Below, piece after piece: positions 16,614 to 25,001 of a DNA stretch of 64,000 nt. Made by a program: the position numbers and the translations under genes. The stretch is from a virus: the IMG/VR virus record IMGVR_UViG_3300036795_000241, positions 1-64,000 of that record; one strand, given 5' to 3'. The notes under the pieces are model-generated. The model was not told the origin of the DNA. It did no database searches and saw only the letters and a list, made by a program, of their open reading frames with translations. Within the stretch, counting starts at the first letter, position 1. Every line of letters starts with the position of its first letter.

Positions 16614-18415
16614 TCGCTTTCCCAACCTCCACTATCGGCGTACTGATGTACGTTCGTCAGTGTCGATCCCCTTGCGCTCAACGCTAGCTGCTCCATTTGC
16701 GCACGGCGACGTTGCACTGGCGGAGGAGCCCCCTCCTGATACGGCGGGGTGTCGTCCCACTCGTCATTTCCGTCCATCGCATTCGCATATTCGTGCACCG
16801 TGGCTTTTGCGGTTAGCGAGGACTCGGGCCAGAACGACATCACCGCTGCGTCACCGCAGTCAGGTGACCGGCGCAACCGGGTTACGACCTTTTCCTTCGG
16901 CTCGACGGCGATTTTCGCACCCGTCTTTACGCTCCAGGTCGGTACCGTGAGGTCCGTCTTGAGGTCCTCATCCGGCGGGAGCATTAGGTCGTCCGGACCG
17001 TTTATCGGATCGAGCAATTCGCGGAGATTCCAGTACGCTGCAGAACGCTTATTCGCAAACGTAAACTCGGACGTGATATCGCGCATTCCCTCGGCACTGG
17101 ACGCCCCGATGTACGCGCGCACCTTTAGCCGCAATCCCCGTAGCCGATTGACCACGCCAGCTCCGATACCGGCACCGTCCACGATCGCAATCGAACCAGC
17201 GTTTTTCTGCAGCCGACCGGCAAGTCGCATCGAAGTGGTTTCGGTATCCTGCTGTGCGTCACGAATCATGTCGACAAGGCAATGCCCGACTCGCTTAGTG
17301 AGTACGGTTTCGTCCTTGCCGGAGTCCGCAACGTCGCAGCTGTAGATCTGCCGTCCTTCGACCTTGGGTCGCCCTTGCGCGTCCCATTCCTCCCAGCGCT
17401 GCATCGCACGCTCGACCCACGAAAGCGGGATGACACCTTCCGACCCTTCTTCTGGCGACCTTCCCCGTACTTTGCTCCACCACAAGGCAGGTTCGCGCCA
17501 CCGGACCTTCCCGTCTTCATCGGTGAACCGGGTGACGCCCCATCGCTGCATTCGCTCAGCGACCCATTCTGGCGACAGCAGCAAATCTCGCCATTCCGCG
17601 CGGACGCTCTTCGGGATATCCGCAAGCGACTGATCCGCAAACGGAATACCGTTGTCGCGCATGTACCGGCCCAGCTCGGGATACGGGGCTACTCCAGCGC
17701 GAGTGAAGTTCGGGGTGAATAGACCGTCAATCCGCACAACGTTCCAACCGGAACCGGGGCGGATGACACGAGCGAAATGGCTATCTGCTGAGTCCGGGTT
17801 TCCGATGGCGAGAACTCGTGCATGACCACTGGAAGCGAGGGTATCGGCGGCAATCCAAAGCTGCTCATCGATACCGTCCGCTTCGTCAAGTACGATGAGA
17901 ATGAATCGGGCGTGTATCCCCTGAAATGAGGCGATCTCAGTAGGTCGGCGGCCGAACGCAATTAGCTCATCTCCAATGCGCCACTGGGGGTAGCCGCTTC
18001 GGGTGAGCCTTCCCCGCAAGCCGGCCAATGCGTGTACCCGGTGTAGCTCGCGCCATAGCACGGACTCGATCTGCGCGCTGGTCGGCGCCGTGGTAACTAC
18101 GAACGCGGAGCCAACCGTATGCGAATCGATAAAATGCCCCGTCTTCAACGCCGAGAAGAACGACTTTCCGGCGGAGTGACAGGACGGGACCGCGGTGTAC
18201 CGGTTGCGAATGATCGAGTCGTTGATCATCTTCTGCGCGGGATTCAACCAGGCGCCGACACGATCTCGCGCCCACGTCTCGAACGAGTCGGTCGATCGCG
18301 GCTTGAACATATCGGCAGCTAGCATTATCGGATCGACATCGCCACGAAACGCAGCGTTCTTAGCCGGGTCTAGCGGAATCTTCCGCCCGGCTACACTTAC
18401 GTTCGCCTTCGGCAC
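16607..18415 (-). CDS. terL: terminase large subunit
   Basis: ATP-driven DNA packaging motor and headful/cos nuclease, 602 residues. Walker A is PSCHSAGKS (77-85), Walker B LIVLDEADG (173-181). The RNase H-like nuclease begins near residue 375 with YSCDVADSGKDET (first Asp), continues with IAIVDGAGIG and ends near SPDCGDAAVM (Asp pair). GTG at 18415 follows GAGGAGAAC. It is the first gene of the leftward virion operon; the small subunit sits about 850 bases upstream beyond two rightward genes. Confidence 0.93.
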   Translation of the reverse strand: MPKANVSVAGRKIPLDPAKNAAFRGDVDPIMLAADMFKPRSTDSFETWARDRVGAWLNPAQKMINDSIIRNRYTAVPSCHSAGKSFFSALKTGHFIDSHTVGSAFVVTTAPTSAQIESVLWRELHRVHALAGLRGRLTRSGYPQWRIGDELIAFGRRPTEIASFQGIHARFILIVLDEADGIDEQLWIAADTLASSGHARVLAIGNPDSADSHFARVIRPGSGWNVVRIDGLFTPNFTRAGVAPYPELGRYMRDNGIPFADQSLADIPKSVRAEWRDLLLSPEWVAERMQRWGVTRFTDEDGKVRWREPALWWSKVRGRSPEEGSEGVIPLSWVERAMQRWEEWDAQGRPKVEGRQIYSCDVADSGKDETVLTKRVGHCLVDMIRDAQQDTETTSMRLAGRLQKNAGSIAIVDGAGIGAGVVNRLRGLRLKVRAYIGASSAEGMRDITSEFTFANKRSAAYWNLRELLDPINGPDDLMLPPDEDLKTDLTVPTWSVKTGAKIAVEPKEKVVTRLRRSPDCGDAAVMSFWPESSLTAKATVHEYANAMDGNDEWDDTPPYQEGAPPPVQRRRAQMEQLALSARGSTLTNVHQYADSGGWESEW

Positions 18416-18527
18416 CGTTCTCCTCGCGAAAGGAATGCACTCCCTTCTGGTTATGCCCAGTGCGACGTACGCTCAATCCGTAAATTGCGGATTTCTTTCC
18501 CTATGTCTTACATGCATGAAATGCGAC
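18416..18527. promoter_or_regulatory. divergent control region between terL and the rightward arm
   Basis: About 110 non-coding bases between the leftward virion operon and the first rightward gene. It contains an inverted repeat AATCCG-7-CGGATT (18475-18493) with an AT-rich centre, and AT-rich sequence near 18490-18520. A late promoter reading left should be here but no clear minus-strand -35/-10 pair was found. Confidence 0.4.
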
Positions 18528-18556
18528 TTGACAGCTACCGAAAACTCTGCTACACT
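18528..18556 (+). promoter_or_regulatory. promoter P1
   Basis: TTGACA (18528-18533), 17-base spacer, TACACT (18551-18556); GAGAGGAGG then ATG 18581. First member of the repeated early promoter set. Confidence 0.9.
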
Positions 18557-18580
18557 GGTGCTGTGAGAGGAGGTCATCGT

Positions 18581-18784
18581 ATGGATGACGTTAAGTACCC
18601 GAAGGTAACCGTCCGGCTGACCGGGACGGACGGTAGCGCGATGGCGGTCATCGGTAAGGTACGCGTTGCGCTGCGGAAGGCCAAGGTTCCGACGCGCGAG
18701 ATCAACGAGTTCACGAAGGAAGCCACGGGCGGCAACTACGACAACGTGCTAACGACCGCGATGAAGTGGGTCAACGTCGAATGA
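18581..18784 (+). CDS. small conserved actinophage protein
   Basis: 67 residues (MDDVKYPKVTVRL...). The ATG at 18581 is set by a GAGAGGAGG site and by promoter P1, whose elements rule out the longer in-frame reading. The pattern of strand (VTVRLTG) then helix (AVIGKVRVALRKAKV), then EINEFTKEATGG and YDNVL is a recurrent actinophage small protein, probably a host-takeover or regulatory factor. Function is not known. Confidence 0.8.
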   Translation: MDDVKYPKVTVRLTGTDGSAMAVIGKVRVALRKAKVPTREINEFTKEATGGNYDNVLTTAMKWVNVE

Positions 18785-18800
18785 GCGAGGTATGGTACCG

Positions 18801-19289
18801 ATGACCCGAGCACTACATGTCGGCGTAACGGCAACCCGAGACGGCATCACGAATGCGCAGATGCGTAAGCTACTGGCCCAGCTAGGAGATATCTGCGATT
18901 CGAACCGAGTCTCCGCTCGCTACTTCCATCACGGTGACTGCATTGGCGGTGACGTCCAGTCAGCTGGCGCCGCGCGCCTTCTCGGCTACCGAATCGCCGG
19001 TCATCCGCCGGACGATCCGACGTACCGAGCGTTCTTCGAGAACGACGTAACGTACCCCGAGCGCCCGTACCTCGCTCGCGACCTGGACATCGTTACTATC
19101 GCTGCCGTGATGTTCGGCTTGCCGCGCGGGGAAAGTGAACTGCAGCGTTCGGGAACGTGGGCAACGTTGCGGTACGCTCGCGCCAAGGCACGAGAGGTCG
19201 AGGCATTCCGCGGAACGGCGATCTACCCGGACGGGAAAACGAAGGACATCCGCGACCCGTCAGTCTTCAACCTCCAGCGGCAAAGTTGA
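18801..19289 (+). CDS. SLOG-type nucleotide-binding protein
   Basis: 162 residues. A Rossmann-like core carries HHGDCIGGD (about 43-51), followed by a helix and HPPDDP; this is the signature of SLOG/DprA-related nucleotide-binding proteins of the DUF2493 type found in many phages, thought to bind nucleotide derivatives. ATG 18801 is preferred (AGCGAGG ten bases upstream) over ATG 18792, which has no spacing to it. The last 30 bases overlap the converging small terminase gene. Confidence 0.6.
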   Translation: MTRALHVGVTATRDGITNAQMRKLLAQLGDICDSNRVSARYFHHGDCIGGDVQSAGAARLLGYRIAGHPPDDPTYRAFFENDVTYPERPYLARDLDIVTIAAVMFGLPRGESELQRSGTWATLRYARAKAREVEAFRGTAIYPDGKTKDIRDPSVFNLQRQS

Positions 19290-19847
19290 CCTCCGTTGCG
19301 TTTCCTGCATCGCAACCCCGGACGCTTGGGTCAGCCACTTCCACACGACCTCGCGCACCTTGTCGTCCTCGGGGTCGATATCGAGGTCGTAAAGCATTCC
19401 GCGAATCGCCTCACCGATGCGTTCGGCTTGGCGCTCGGCCAGGCGGATCCGCCGCTCTTCGATTCCCGCCGCCAGTGCAGTACGACAGATCGTGGCGAGG
19501 TGTCGCCGTTCCGACTGGTACAGCTCGAGCCACATCGCCCCGGCCTGCGAGAAGTCGCCCATGTCGATCTCGGTGTCTTTGATGTAGCCGGATTGCCGCT
19601 TCGTAAGCCACAACGAGCGCACGAAGGCTTCGGGATCGCTCTTCTGCAGATTCCCGCGCAGCCACTCGATATGTCCCGCCGTTCGTCGAATCTCCTGCAG
19701 CAGCACTTCCGCCGGATCGGTATCCTGCGTGGGTGTACCGTAAAGCAGTTGTGCCTCCGGTGCGCGCCTTCGCTTCGTACGTTTCACGGCCCGATCCGTA
19801 CGATTACGACTAGTCGCTTTGTGCGCGCCACCGCCAAATTCCGTCAT
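19260..19847 (-). CDS. terS: terminase small subunit
   Basis: 195 residues, the only leftward gene among the early genes. N-terminus is Lys/Arg-rich (DNA binding); the body EVLLQEIRRTAGHIEWL ... LATICRTALAAGIEERRIRLAE ... QAERIGEAIRGMLYDLDIDP is the long-helix oligomerisation pattern typical of actinophage small terminases, which recognise the packaging site. ATG 19847 has GAAAGGA ten bases upstream; a longer in-frame reading to 19880 lacks one. Its 3' end overlaps the rightward SLOG gene by 30 bases. It lies away from terL, so the packaging signal may be nearby. Confidence 0.75.
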   Translation of the reverse strand: MTEFGGGAHKATSRNRTDRAVKRTKRRRAPEAQLLYGTPTQDTDPAEVLLQEIRRTAGHIEWLRGNLQKSDPEAFVRSLWLTKRQSGYIKDTEIDMGDFSQAGAMWLELYQSERRHLATICRTALAAGIEERRIRLAERQAERIGEAIRGMLYDLDIDPEDDKVREVVWKWLTQASGVAMQETQRRSTLPLEVED

Positions 19848-19900
19848 ACGATATCCTTTCCCGCTTTTCGATCCTTCCAAACCGCAGCTTTTCGACCGAC

Positions 19901-19929
19901 TTGACAGACAATTGCATCTCTGCTAGACT
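19901..19929 (+). promoter_or_regulatory. promoter P2
   Basis: TTGACA (19901-19906), 17 bases, TAGACT (19924-19929). Divergent from terS; drives the genes from 19967. Confidence 0.9.
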
Positions 19930-19966
19930 GATGCCTGTACCGCGACCCACTGGACGGAGATACCCG

Positions 19967-20194
19967 ATGCCTAGCCTCCCGTACGACGGCCAATCCAGCC
20001 TCGTAATGGCTACCGATGAGGAGATCAGCCGCGCGCCACTTGAGCAGCTGTCCGCGATGAACCGAATGGACGAAACGCTCGGCACGCCGCAATGGCACGA
20101 TGCGATGCACGAGTTCATCGACTGGACGGTGGTCAAGTCGTTCGGTCGCCACGCGCTTCCGCACTCCGAGACGTGCCCGGAGGACGCCACGTGA
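19967..20194 (+). CDS. small acidic protein, unknown
   Basis: 75 residues. ATG 19967 has GGAG seven bases upstream; the longer in-frame ORF starts inside promoter P2 and is not real. One region, TDEEISRAPLEQLSAMNRMDE, is predicted helical. No family recognised. First gene of the P2 operon, overlapping the next by one base (TGATG). Confidence 0.7.
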   Translation: MPSLPYDGQSSLVMATDEEISRAPLEQLSAMNRMDETLGTPQWHDAMHEFIDWTVVKSFGRHALPHSETCPEDAT

Positions 20195-20358
20195 TGCTGA
20201 TTCTCGCAATTCCGGATCACGTCGCGCTTGGCGTGCTGGAGGCGATTCAGGAGCGTGGGATCATCGCGGTCCCGAGTGACGCGGGAAAGTTCCGCAAGGT
20301 GAAGGTCGACTTCGTATACGAGACGCCACGAGATGGGAGGCGCAATGACTCCGGCTGA
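20194..20358 (+). CDS. small protein, unknown
   Basis: 54 residues, strand-helix-strand pattern (MLILAIPDHVALGVLEAIQE then VDFVYETP). ATG 20194 overlaps the previous stop; GTG 20191 immediately before it is an alternative. GGAGG lies about nine bases upstream. Overlaps the next gene by 14 bases. Confidence 0.65.
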   Translation: MLILAIPDHVALGVLEAIQERGIIAVPSDAGKFRKVKVDFVYETPRDGRRNDSG

Positions 20359-20599
20359 GCGAGCGCTGGCTAGGCGACTTCGCGACCGGATCTATCGGCG
20401 CAAGAAGAAGGACCTCCGGCTCGCACTGGAGAACCAGCCGAATACGGTCTATCCGTCCGCGCATCCGGAGGGCGAGCTGATCTCGCTGAGCGGGATGATC
20501 GAAGAGCGCGTGATGGAGATGAACCAGGTCGAGTGCATCGACGACCTGAAGGGTCGCGGAAAGCCGCAGATGTATTCGACCATCGTCAACTACAACTAG
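20345..20599 (+). CDS. small basic protein, unknown
   Basis: 84 residues, N-terminus strongly basic (ALARRLRDRIYRRKKKDLR), C-terminus with a short helix EERVMEMNQVECIDDL. GGGAGG seven bases before ATG 20345 fixes the start. The basic helix suggests nucleic-acid contact; no family recognised. Confidence 0.65.
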   Translation: MTPAERALARRLRDRIYRRKKKDLRLALENQPNTVYPSAHPEGELISLSGMIEERVMEMNQVECIDDLKGRGKPQMYSTIVNYN

Positions 20600-20607
20600 G
20601 AGCCGAA

Positions 20608-20820
20608 GTGGCCGTTCGAGCCGGCTCATATTCCGAAAGCGTCTGGCACGGAATCCTCCGGGACGACCGGTACCCGATTGCGGTCTGCTTTCACTCGCAT
20701 AAGGAGCGAGTTCAGGCGCAAGAATGCGCGCGGGATGCGAAGGTGTACCTGAACGCAAACGATAACAAGCTACCAGAAGGCTGGGCGCCATACACCCCGA
20801 GCGCGGTACACCGCGCCTGA
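20608..20820 (+). CDS. small protein, unknown
   Basis: 70 residues from GTG 20608, with the stop/SD sequence CTAGGAG just upstream. Contains VCFHSHKERVQAQECARDAK, a helix with one Cys. Ends 17 bases before promoter P3, closing the P2 operon. No family recognised. Confidence 0.6.
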   Translation: MAVRAGSYSESVWHGILRDDRYPIAVCFHSHKERVQAQECARDAKVYLNANDNKLPEGWAPYTPSAVHRA

Positions 20821-20836
20821 GCTGGGGCTTTGCCGC

Positions 20837-20865
20837 TTGACAGCCGCGGCAGTTGCTGCTAGACT
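20837..20865 (+). promoter_or_regulatory. promoter P3
   Basis: TTGACA (20837-20842), 17 bases, TAGACT (20860-20865); leads to GTG 20900 after AGGAG. Confidence 0.9.
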
Positions 20866-20899
20866 GGTTGCTGTAGGGCAAGATGTGAGAGGAGATGCA

Positions 20900-21541
20900 G
20901 TGACCACCATGACAGCGCCGGAAGCACCCATCACCGAGCGACAGGCACCGTTCATTCGCCAGCTCGCCAACGAGAGGGTACTGCCTGAGGACGTTCGTCA
21001 GCGACTGCTGAACGGATACGAGGGCTTCTCGAAGGCAAAGGCCAGCGAGACGATCAAGTGGCTGCTCCGGCAGCCCGTGAAGCCGGGTCAGGTGCCCAAC
21101 CGGATCGCCGCGATGCCGCAGGCGGCAACTTCACGATCCCGTACCGTAGCAGCCGAACGGGTCAACGCGGAACTGTCCCGCCAGCGGACCACTGGGGAGC
21201 GGCCGGCACGAAGTGCGCCGGCGGAGGAGGGTGCGTACCAGAAGGACGGTGTCGTTTACATCGTCATCAGCAACAAGCAGGGCACCCGCCGTTACGCGAA
21301 GAAGATCGTGGAGAGCCCGCCACGGATGACCGAGTCCGGCGAGGTCGTGGACTTCGAGTTCGAGCGGTCGCCCGGAATGGTTTTCGTGCTGACCGCAGCG
21401 GACCGGCTGGAGAAGGTCGAGATCGAAAGGCTGATGACGAAGTACAAGCGCTGCATCCGCTGCCACGTTCAGCTGAAGGCGGCCAAGTCGGTAGCGCGTG
21501 CCGCCGGTAAGCGTTGCGCGACCAAGCTGGGACTGATCTGA
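20900..21541 (+). CDS. DUF6011-like zinc-finger protein
   Basis: 213 residues. N-terminal motif ITERQAPFIRQLANER with a helical follow-up (residues ~10-60) is common in actinophage proteins; the middle has VVYIVISNKQGTRRYAKKI strands; the C-terminus has CIRCHVQLKAAKSVARAAGKRC-type spacing (CxxC, then SVAR, then GKRC), matching the DUF6011 zinc motif. GTG 20900 sits five bases after AGGAG; the longer ORF begins inside promoter P3. Probably binds nucleic acid; specific role unknown. Confidence 0.65.
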   Translation: MTTMTAPEAPITERQAPFIRQLANERVLPEDVRQRLLNGYEGFSKAKASETIKWLLRQPVKPGQVPNRIAAMPQAATSRSRTVAAERVNAELSRQRTTGERPARSAPAEEGAYQKDGVVYIVISNKQGTRRYAKKIVESPPRMTESGEVVDFEFERSPGMVFVLTAADRLEKVEIERLMTKYKRCIRCHVQLKAAKSVARAAGKRCATKLGLI

Positions 21542-21542
21542 G

Positions 21543-21821
21543 GTGGCCGCCAAGTTCTTCGACATTTCGCGTCCCGGTGTCGACCCGATGCTCACCGCAA
21601 CCGTTAGCGAGCAGGGCTTCGTGTACCTGCACAGCCGTTACGAGGACGGACACGAACGCTCGGTAACCGTGATCGCGTCGTACGAGATCGACGCTCTCGC
21701 CGCAGTCGTATCCGAAGCCAAACGCCAACGAAGGAGGACCGCCCGCAAAGAGGCTCGGCGGGAGCAGCGGAAGCACCTGCGGGACATCTCCGCGGATACC
21801 TGCGGACAGAACAGCGTGTGA
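21543..21821 (+). CDS. small basic protein, unknown
   Basis: 92 residues from GTG 21543, one base after the previous stop, so coupled to it. The C-terminal third is Arg-rich (KRQRRRTARKEARREQRK) and likely helical and nucleic-acid binding; the N-terminal half has beta-like repeats (TATVSEQGFVYLHSRY). No family recognised. Confidence 0.6.
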   Translation: MAAKFFDISRPGVDPMLTATVSEQGFVYLHSRYEDGHERSVTVIASYEIDALAAVVSEAKRQRRRTARKEARREQRKHLRDISADTCGQNSV

Positions 21822-21851
21822 TCCAACTCACATTCAGATGCCCATTTCGGG

Positions 21852-21880
21852 TTGACAGGACCCGGAAGTCATGCTAGACT
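21852..21880 (+). promoter_or_regulatory. promoter P4
   Basis: TTGACA (21852-21857), 17 bases, TAGACT (21875-21880); drives the 21929 gene. Confidence 0.9.
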
Positions 21881-21928
21881 GGCATGTGCCAGCAACACCA
21901 GCGGAACCTTTCAGAAGGGGAAATCACA

Positions 21929-22855
21929 ATGGCTGATACCGTCAGCGGCCAGCTCAAGCGCCGTCAGGCCACTCGTCGGGCCAAGCCCGCCGCAGCGAAG
22001 GCCGAGCCCGACATCACCGAAGCCGCAGACACCGTGAAGGCGGAGCCCGAGGCCGCCACTCCGAAGCCCGCCGCGCCCAAGGGTCCCCGGCGCCGGAAGC
22101 CCGCCGCGGTCAAGGCGGCACCCGAGCCGGAGCCCGAGGTCGACGAGGAGGAGGACGAGGAGCCCGAAGAGGACGATGACGAGGGCACCGAGACCGAAGC
22201 GAAGGAGAAGGGCAAGCCCGGTCGCAAGCCGGTCGAGCGGACCCCCGAGGAGGAGGCCGAGCGCGCCCGCGTCAAGGAGGAGAAGAAGCAGGCCGCCTTC
22301 GCGAAGCTGCGTGAGCGGAACGTGGCCAAGCGCGCCGCCGCGGACAAGGCCCGCAAGGAGCTCGTGACCAAGCTTTCCGGCGAGCTGACCACCGGCCAGG
22401 AGAAGTACCTGATCCGCGCCAGCTACTACGGCGTCAAGTGCATCGTGCAGAAGGTCGAGGAGGTGCGGGGTCGCGTTCTCGTCACCGTGCTCTGCGTGAC
22501 CACGAAGACCGGTCAGCCACTGGAGGAGAGCGCGTTCTACACCCGCCGCGTTTCGCCGAAGTTCCTCCTGGACGAGAAGCCCACCGAGGCGTACGAGCCC
22601 CGGCGCGGCGGAAAGCCGAAGCGGAAGGCGAAGAACCGCCGGGAGCGCGCCGCCAAGCGCACCGAGGCCGAGGCCGCCTCCGATGTCGAACTCGACGAAG
22701 AGGCCGAGATCGACGAGGAGGACCTGGAGGACGAGGAGCTCGAGACCGAAGAGGCGACGGACGAGCTCGAGGACGACGCCGACACCGATGAGGACGAAGA
22801 GGAGGAGGACGAGGAAAGCGACGAGGAGGACGAGGAGGGCGACTCCTGGGGCTGA
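21929..22855 (+). CDS. charged nucleoid-like protein, disordered
   Basis: 308 residues. Ala/Pro/Lys/Arg-rich N-terminal ~60 residues (histone H1-like), an acidic patch, a small folded centre at about 165-225 (SGELTTGQEKYLIRASYYG, then CIVQKVEEVRG and a strand pair), a second basic stretch and a C-terminal ~75-residue tail almost wholly Asp/Glu ending GDSWG. Codon use here is more GC-rich than in neighbours. Own promoter (P4) and own terminator (22905-22934) suggest high, independent expression. Possibly a DNA- or RNA-organising protein; no family named. Confidence 0.7.
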   Translation: MADTVSGQLKRRQATRRAKPAAAKAEPDITEAADTVKAEPEAATPKPAAPKGPRRRKPAAVKAAPEPEPEVDEEEDEEPEEDDDEGTETEAKEKGKPGRKPVERTPEEEAERARVKEEKKQAAFAKLRERNVAKRAAADKARKELVTKLSGELTTGQEKYLIRASYYGVKCIVQKVEEVRGRVLVTVLCVTTKTGQPLEESAFYTRRVSPKFLLDEKPTEAYEPRRGGKPKRKAKNRRERAAKRTEAEAASDVELDEEAEIDEEDLEDEELETEEATDELEDDADTDEDEEEEDEESDEEDEEGDSWG

Positions 22856-22890
22856 GCGTCCCGTTCCACTTCCGTCAACCGGAGTTACCG

Positions 22891-22947
22891 ATGAGTAAGC
22901 CGCAGAGGCGGGCATCCATTCGGGTGTCCGCCTCGCGGCATCTTTAG
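22891..22947 (+). CDS. possible 18-residue peptide over the terminator
   Basis: ATG 22891 seven bases after GGAG opens an 18-codon frame ending TAG 22945-22947, spanning the hairpin at 22905-22934 and ending 10 bases before the next gene. It may be chance; if translated, ribosomes would melt the hairpin. Confidence 0.2.
   Translation: MSKPQRRASIRVSASRHL
22905..22934 (+). terminator. terminator hairpin
   Basis: A 13-base-pair stem (GAGGCGGGCATCC with GGGTGTCCGCCTC, two G-U pairs) and a four-base loop, after the 21929 gene. No strong U tract, as is common in high-GC hosts. Confidence 0.7.
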
Positions 22948-22957
22948 GGAGATCGCG

Positions 22958-23434
22958 TTGCAGCTAAACCCGAATCATGCTCCTGTCGAAACGAAGGTAG
23001 TGGCGCAATCCGGGACGTCCATCGCCAGTGGGATTCTCGTGTGGTGCCTCGTAACGTTCGTCCCCGCATTCCACGCCGGCATTCCATCCGACCTGCAGCC
23101 GTTTGTCCCCGTTATCGCGGCATGGCTCGTCGGTACCGCATCCGGCTATTTCGCGTCGCATACGCCACGGCTTGACGAAGCGCTGCGTCAGGCGATGCAG
23201 GCACTGGGGACGGTGTCGACAAAGCTTTCCCCCGCAATCGTTGGCGAACTCCGGTCGTTTACGCCGGCGCCCGTTACCGTTAACGTGCACACAAGTGGCG
23301 GGGATCCGGGTGTGGCCGTTACGCAAGCTGAGCAGCCGGCGCCAAAGTCCGAGGCACCGACCGTTACGCAGTCGTCAGGCGTAAAGGTGATCACGGACCC
23401 GTCAGCCGGAACGGGCTCGTGGTCATCCGGATGA
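22958..23434 (+). CDS. membrane protein, holin-like
   Basis: 158 residues from TTG 22958 (GGGAGA five bases upstream). Two membrane segments, about residues 22-39 (ASGILVWCLVTFVPAF) and 50-68 (VIAAWLVGTASGYFAS), then a helix and a Pro/Thr/Val/Ser-rich C-terminal tail. The layout resembles actinophage holin-like proteins, but it is far from the lysin gene at the right end and is expressed with early genes, so an early membrane role is also possible. It overlaps the helicase start by 4 bases (ATGA). Confidence 0.55.
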   Translation: MQLNPNHAPVETKVVAQSGTSIASGILVWCLVTFVPAFHAGIPSDLQPFVPVIAAWLVGTASGYFASHTPRLDEALRQAMQALGTVSTKLSPAIVGELRSFTPAPVTVNVHTSGGDPGVAVTQAEQPAPKSEAPTVTQSSGVKVITDPSAGTGSWSSG

Positions 23435-24762
23435 AGCTAAGCAACTATCAGGTCGAGGCCGTACAGAAGTTCCTCGCGAACCCGACCTTTGCGGATTTCG
23501 ACGTGCCCGGAGCGGGAAAGACCGCCGTAGCCGCAAATGCGATCTCCGAGTACGACCGGTATCCCGCCGTGATCACCATGCCCGCGCACTTGATTCCGCA
23601 ATGGGTCGATGAGCTAGTGCGGTGGGGCGTCCCGGAGGACGAAATCGCCGCGTGTCCCCGGGGTACGAAGCCGGCGGAACGGATCGACGCGTTGACGAGT
23701 AATGCGGCGATAAAGCTGGTCAGCTACAATGCGTGGACCAGTGCGGAGTATCGTCCCTATCTCCTCGATCGCCGAATGCAGTGTTACGTATTCGACGAGA
23801 GTCACCGCTTGCGCAAAGGGAAGCAAGGGAAGACGGGAGCGTGGCAAGCCGTATCATGGCTGCGAACGAAGACCCGATCGAAGCACATGAAGACCCCGGT
23901 GTGGTGGCTGAGCGGAACGCCGATCGTAAAGGACGCGACGGACGTATTCCCGCTGCTACACATGGCGAATCCGTATCGATGGCGATCACGTCGCGACTTC
24001 GCTATCGACACGTGCCTGACCACGCAAACCCCGTATTCGCTTTCTATCGGGCGAGTACGGGACCAGGAGAAGTTCCGCAACTTGCTGGGTCGCTATTCTA
24101 TCAGGCGCACCTGGGCCGAAATACCGGAGCTGCGGGGACTGAAACGCCGCGACATTCCGTTGCCGCTGACGATGGACCGGGAGCTGCGACAGCGCCATCG
24201 GACGATCAAGAAGGACTATCGGGACCCGGTCACCGGTGAACCGATTGACTCGGCGTCGGCTATGATCCATGTCCTCCGTGGGCTAACCCTGCCCCTGAAA
24301 GCCGAAGCAGCCGCAGAGCTCGTTGAAGACCATCCTGGCCGGCTCCTGCTCTTCGTTTGGTACAAGGACAGTGGTCGGTACCTGCAGACCTACCTGGAAC
24401 GCCACCTCAAACGGGAAATCGGGCACATTGACGGGTCGACTAGCGAGAAGCAGCGAGAGGCGGCGATCCGTCACTATCGTAGTGACCCGAATGCGGTACT
24501 GGTCGCGACCATCGGATCACTGGCGGAAGGCGGGAATTTCCAGCAAGGCTACCAGGTAGCTTTCGTTGAGCAGCATTATTTGTCCACGAGCAACGAACAG
24601 GCACTGATGCGCGTCTTCCGCCGTGGACAGAAGCAACCGGTTCTCGTTTTCTGGCTGCACGTGAAAGGCTCCTTCGATATGCGGGTCAAGCGAGTGGCGG
24701 ACAAGCGCGGATCGGACATCGAGTACGCGCTGGACGATTTCCTCGCGGAGGAAGAATGGTAA
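23431..24762 (+). CDS. SF2 helicase (SNF2/DEAD-type)
   Basis: 443 residues. Motif I is VPGAGKTA (25-32), motif II DESH (122-125), motif III WLSGTP, and the C-terminal lobe has LLLFVWYKDSGRYLQTYL, LVATIGSLAEGGNFQQG and the motif VI MRVFRRGQKQPV. This is a compact SNF2-like ATPase that translocates on DNA and is common in actinophage replication/recombination modules. ATG 23431 overlaps the preceding stop; GTG 23419 is an alternative with four more codons. Confidence 0.88.
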   Translation: MKLSNYQVEAVQKFLANPTFADFDVPGAGKTAVAANAISEYDRYPAVITMPAHLIPQWVDELVRWGVPEDEIAACPRGTKPAERIDALTSNAAIKLVSYNAWTSAEYRPYLLDRRMQCYVFDESHRLRKGKQGKTGAWQAVSWLRTKTRSKHMKTPVWWLSGTPIVKDATDVFPLLHMANPYRWRSRRDFAIDTCLTTQTPYSLSIGRVRDQEKFRNLLGRYSIRRTWAEIPELRGLKRRDIPLPLTMDRELRQRHRTIKKDYRDPVTGEPIDSASAMIHVLRGLTLPLKAEAAAELVEDHPGRLLLFVWYKDSGRYLQTYLERHLKREIGHIDGSTSEKQREAAIRHYRSDPNAVLVATIGSLAEGGNFQQGYQVAFVEQHYLSTSNEQALMRVFRRGQKQPVLVFWLHVKGSFDMRVKRVADKRGSDIEYALDDFLAEEEW

Positions 24763-25001
24763 CAACAGTACTGGGCAGTATCGGTATTGCATTCTCGCTG
24801 TGGGTGCTTTTCCTCGTACTGCGATCAGCTAATACGCGTTGCGCGTGGTGCTTTGCGCCACTTTACCGTATTCGCCGATATCAAGGCTACTGCCACGAAT
24901 GCGGCGAACGGATTTGCGGTGAAGGCGGGCTTTACCTGCAGAACGGTAGCTCGCCGTATAAGTTCCACGCTCGTAGCAGCAACACTGAACGAGTGCGGTG
25001 A
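24756..25001 (+). CDS. membrane-anchored zinc-ribbon protein
   Basis: 81 residues. One N-terminal membrane segment (residues 4-22, VLGSIGIAFSLWVLFLVL) followed by two CxxC pairs (CAWC, CHEC, plus a later Cys) that form a zinc ribbon facing the cytoplasm. GGAGG lies just before ATG 24756, which overlaps the helicase end by 7 bases. Function unknown. Confidence 0.65.
   Translation: MVTTVLGSIGIAFSLWVLFLVLRSANTRCAWCFAPLYRIRRYQGYCHECGERICGEGGLYLQNGSSPYKFHARSSNTERVR

Noticed and set aside
18485-18580. Longer start for the first rightward gene
   Set aside because: The extra codons lie across promoter P1; ATG 18581 has a strong ribosome site.
21911-22915. Leucine/glycine-rich leftward ORF
   Set aside because: It is the complement of the Lys/Glu/Ala-rich 21929 gene, whose acidic codons read as Leu/Val/Ser on the other strand.
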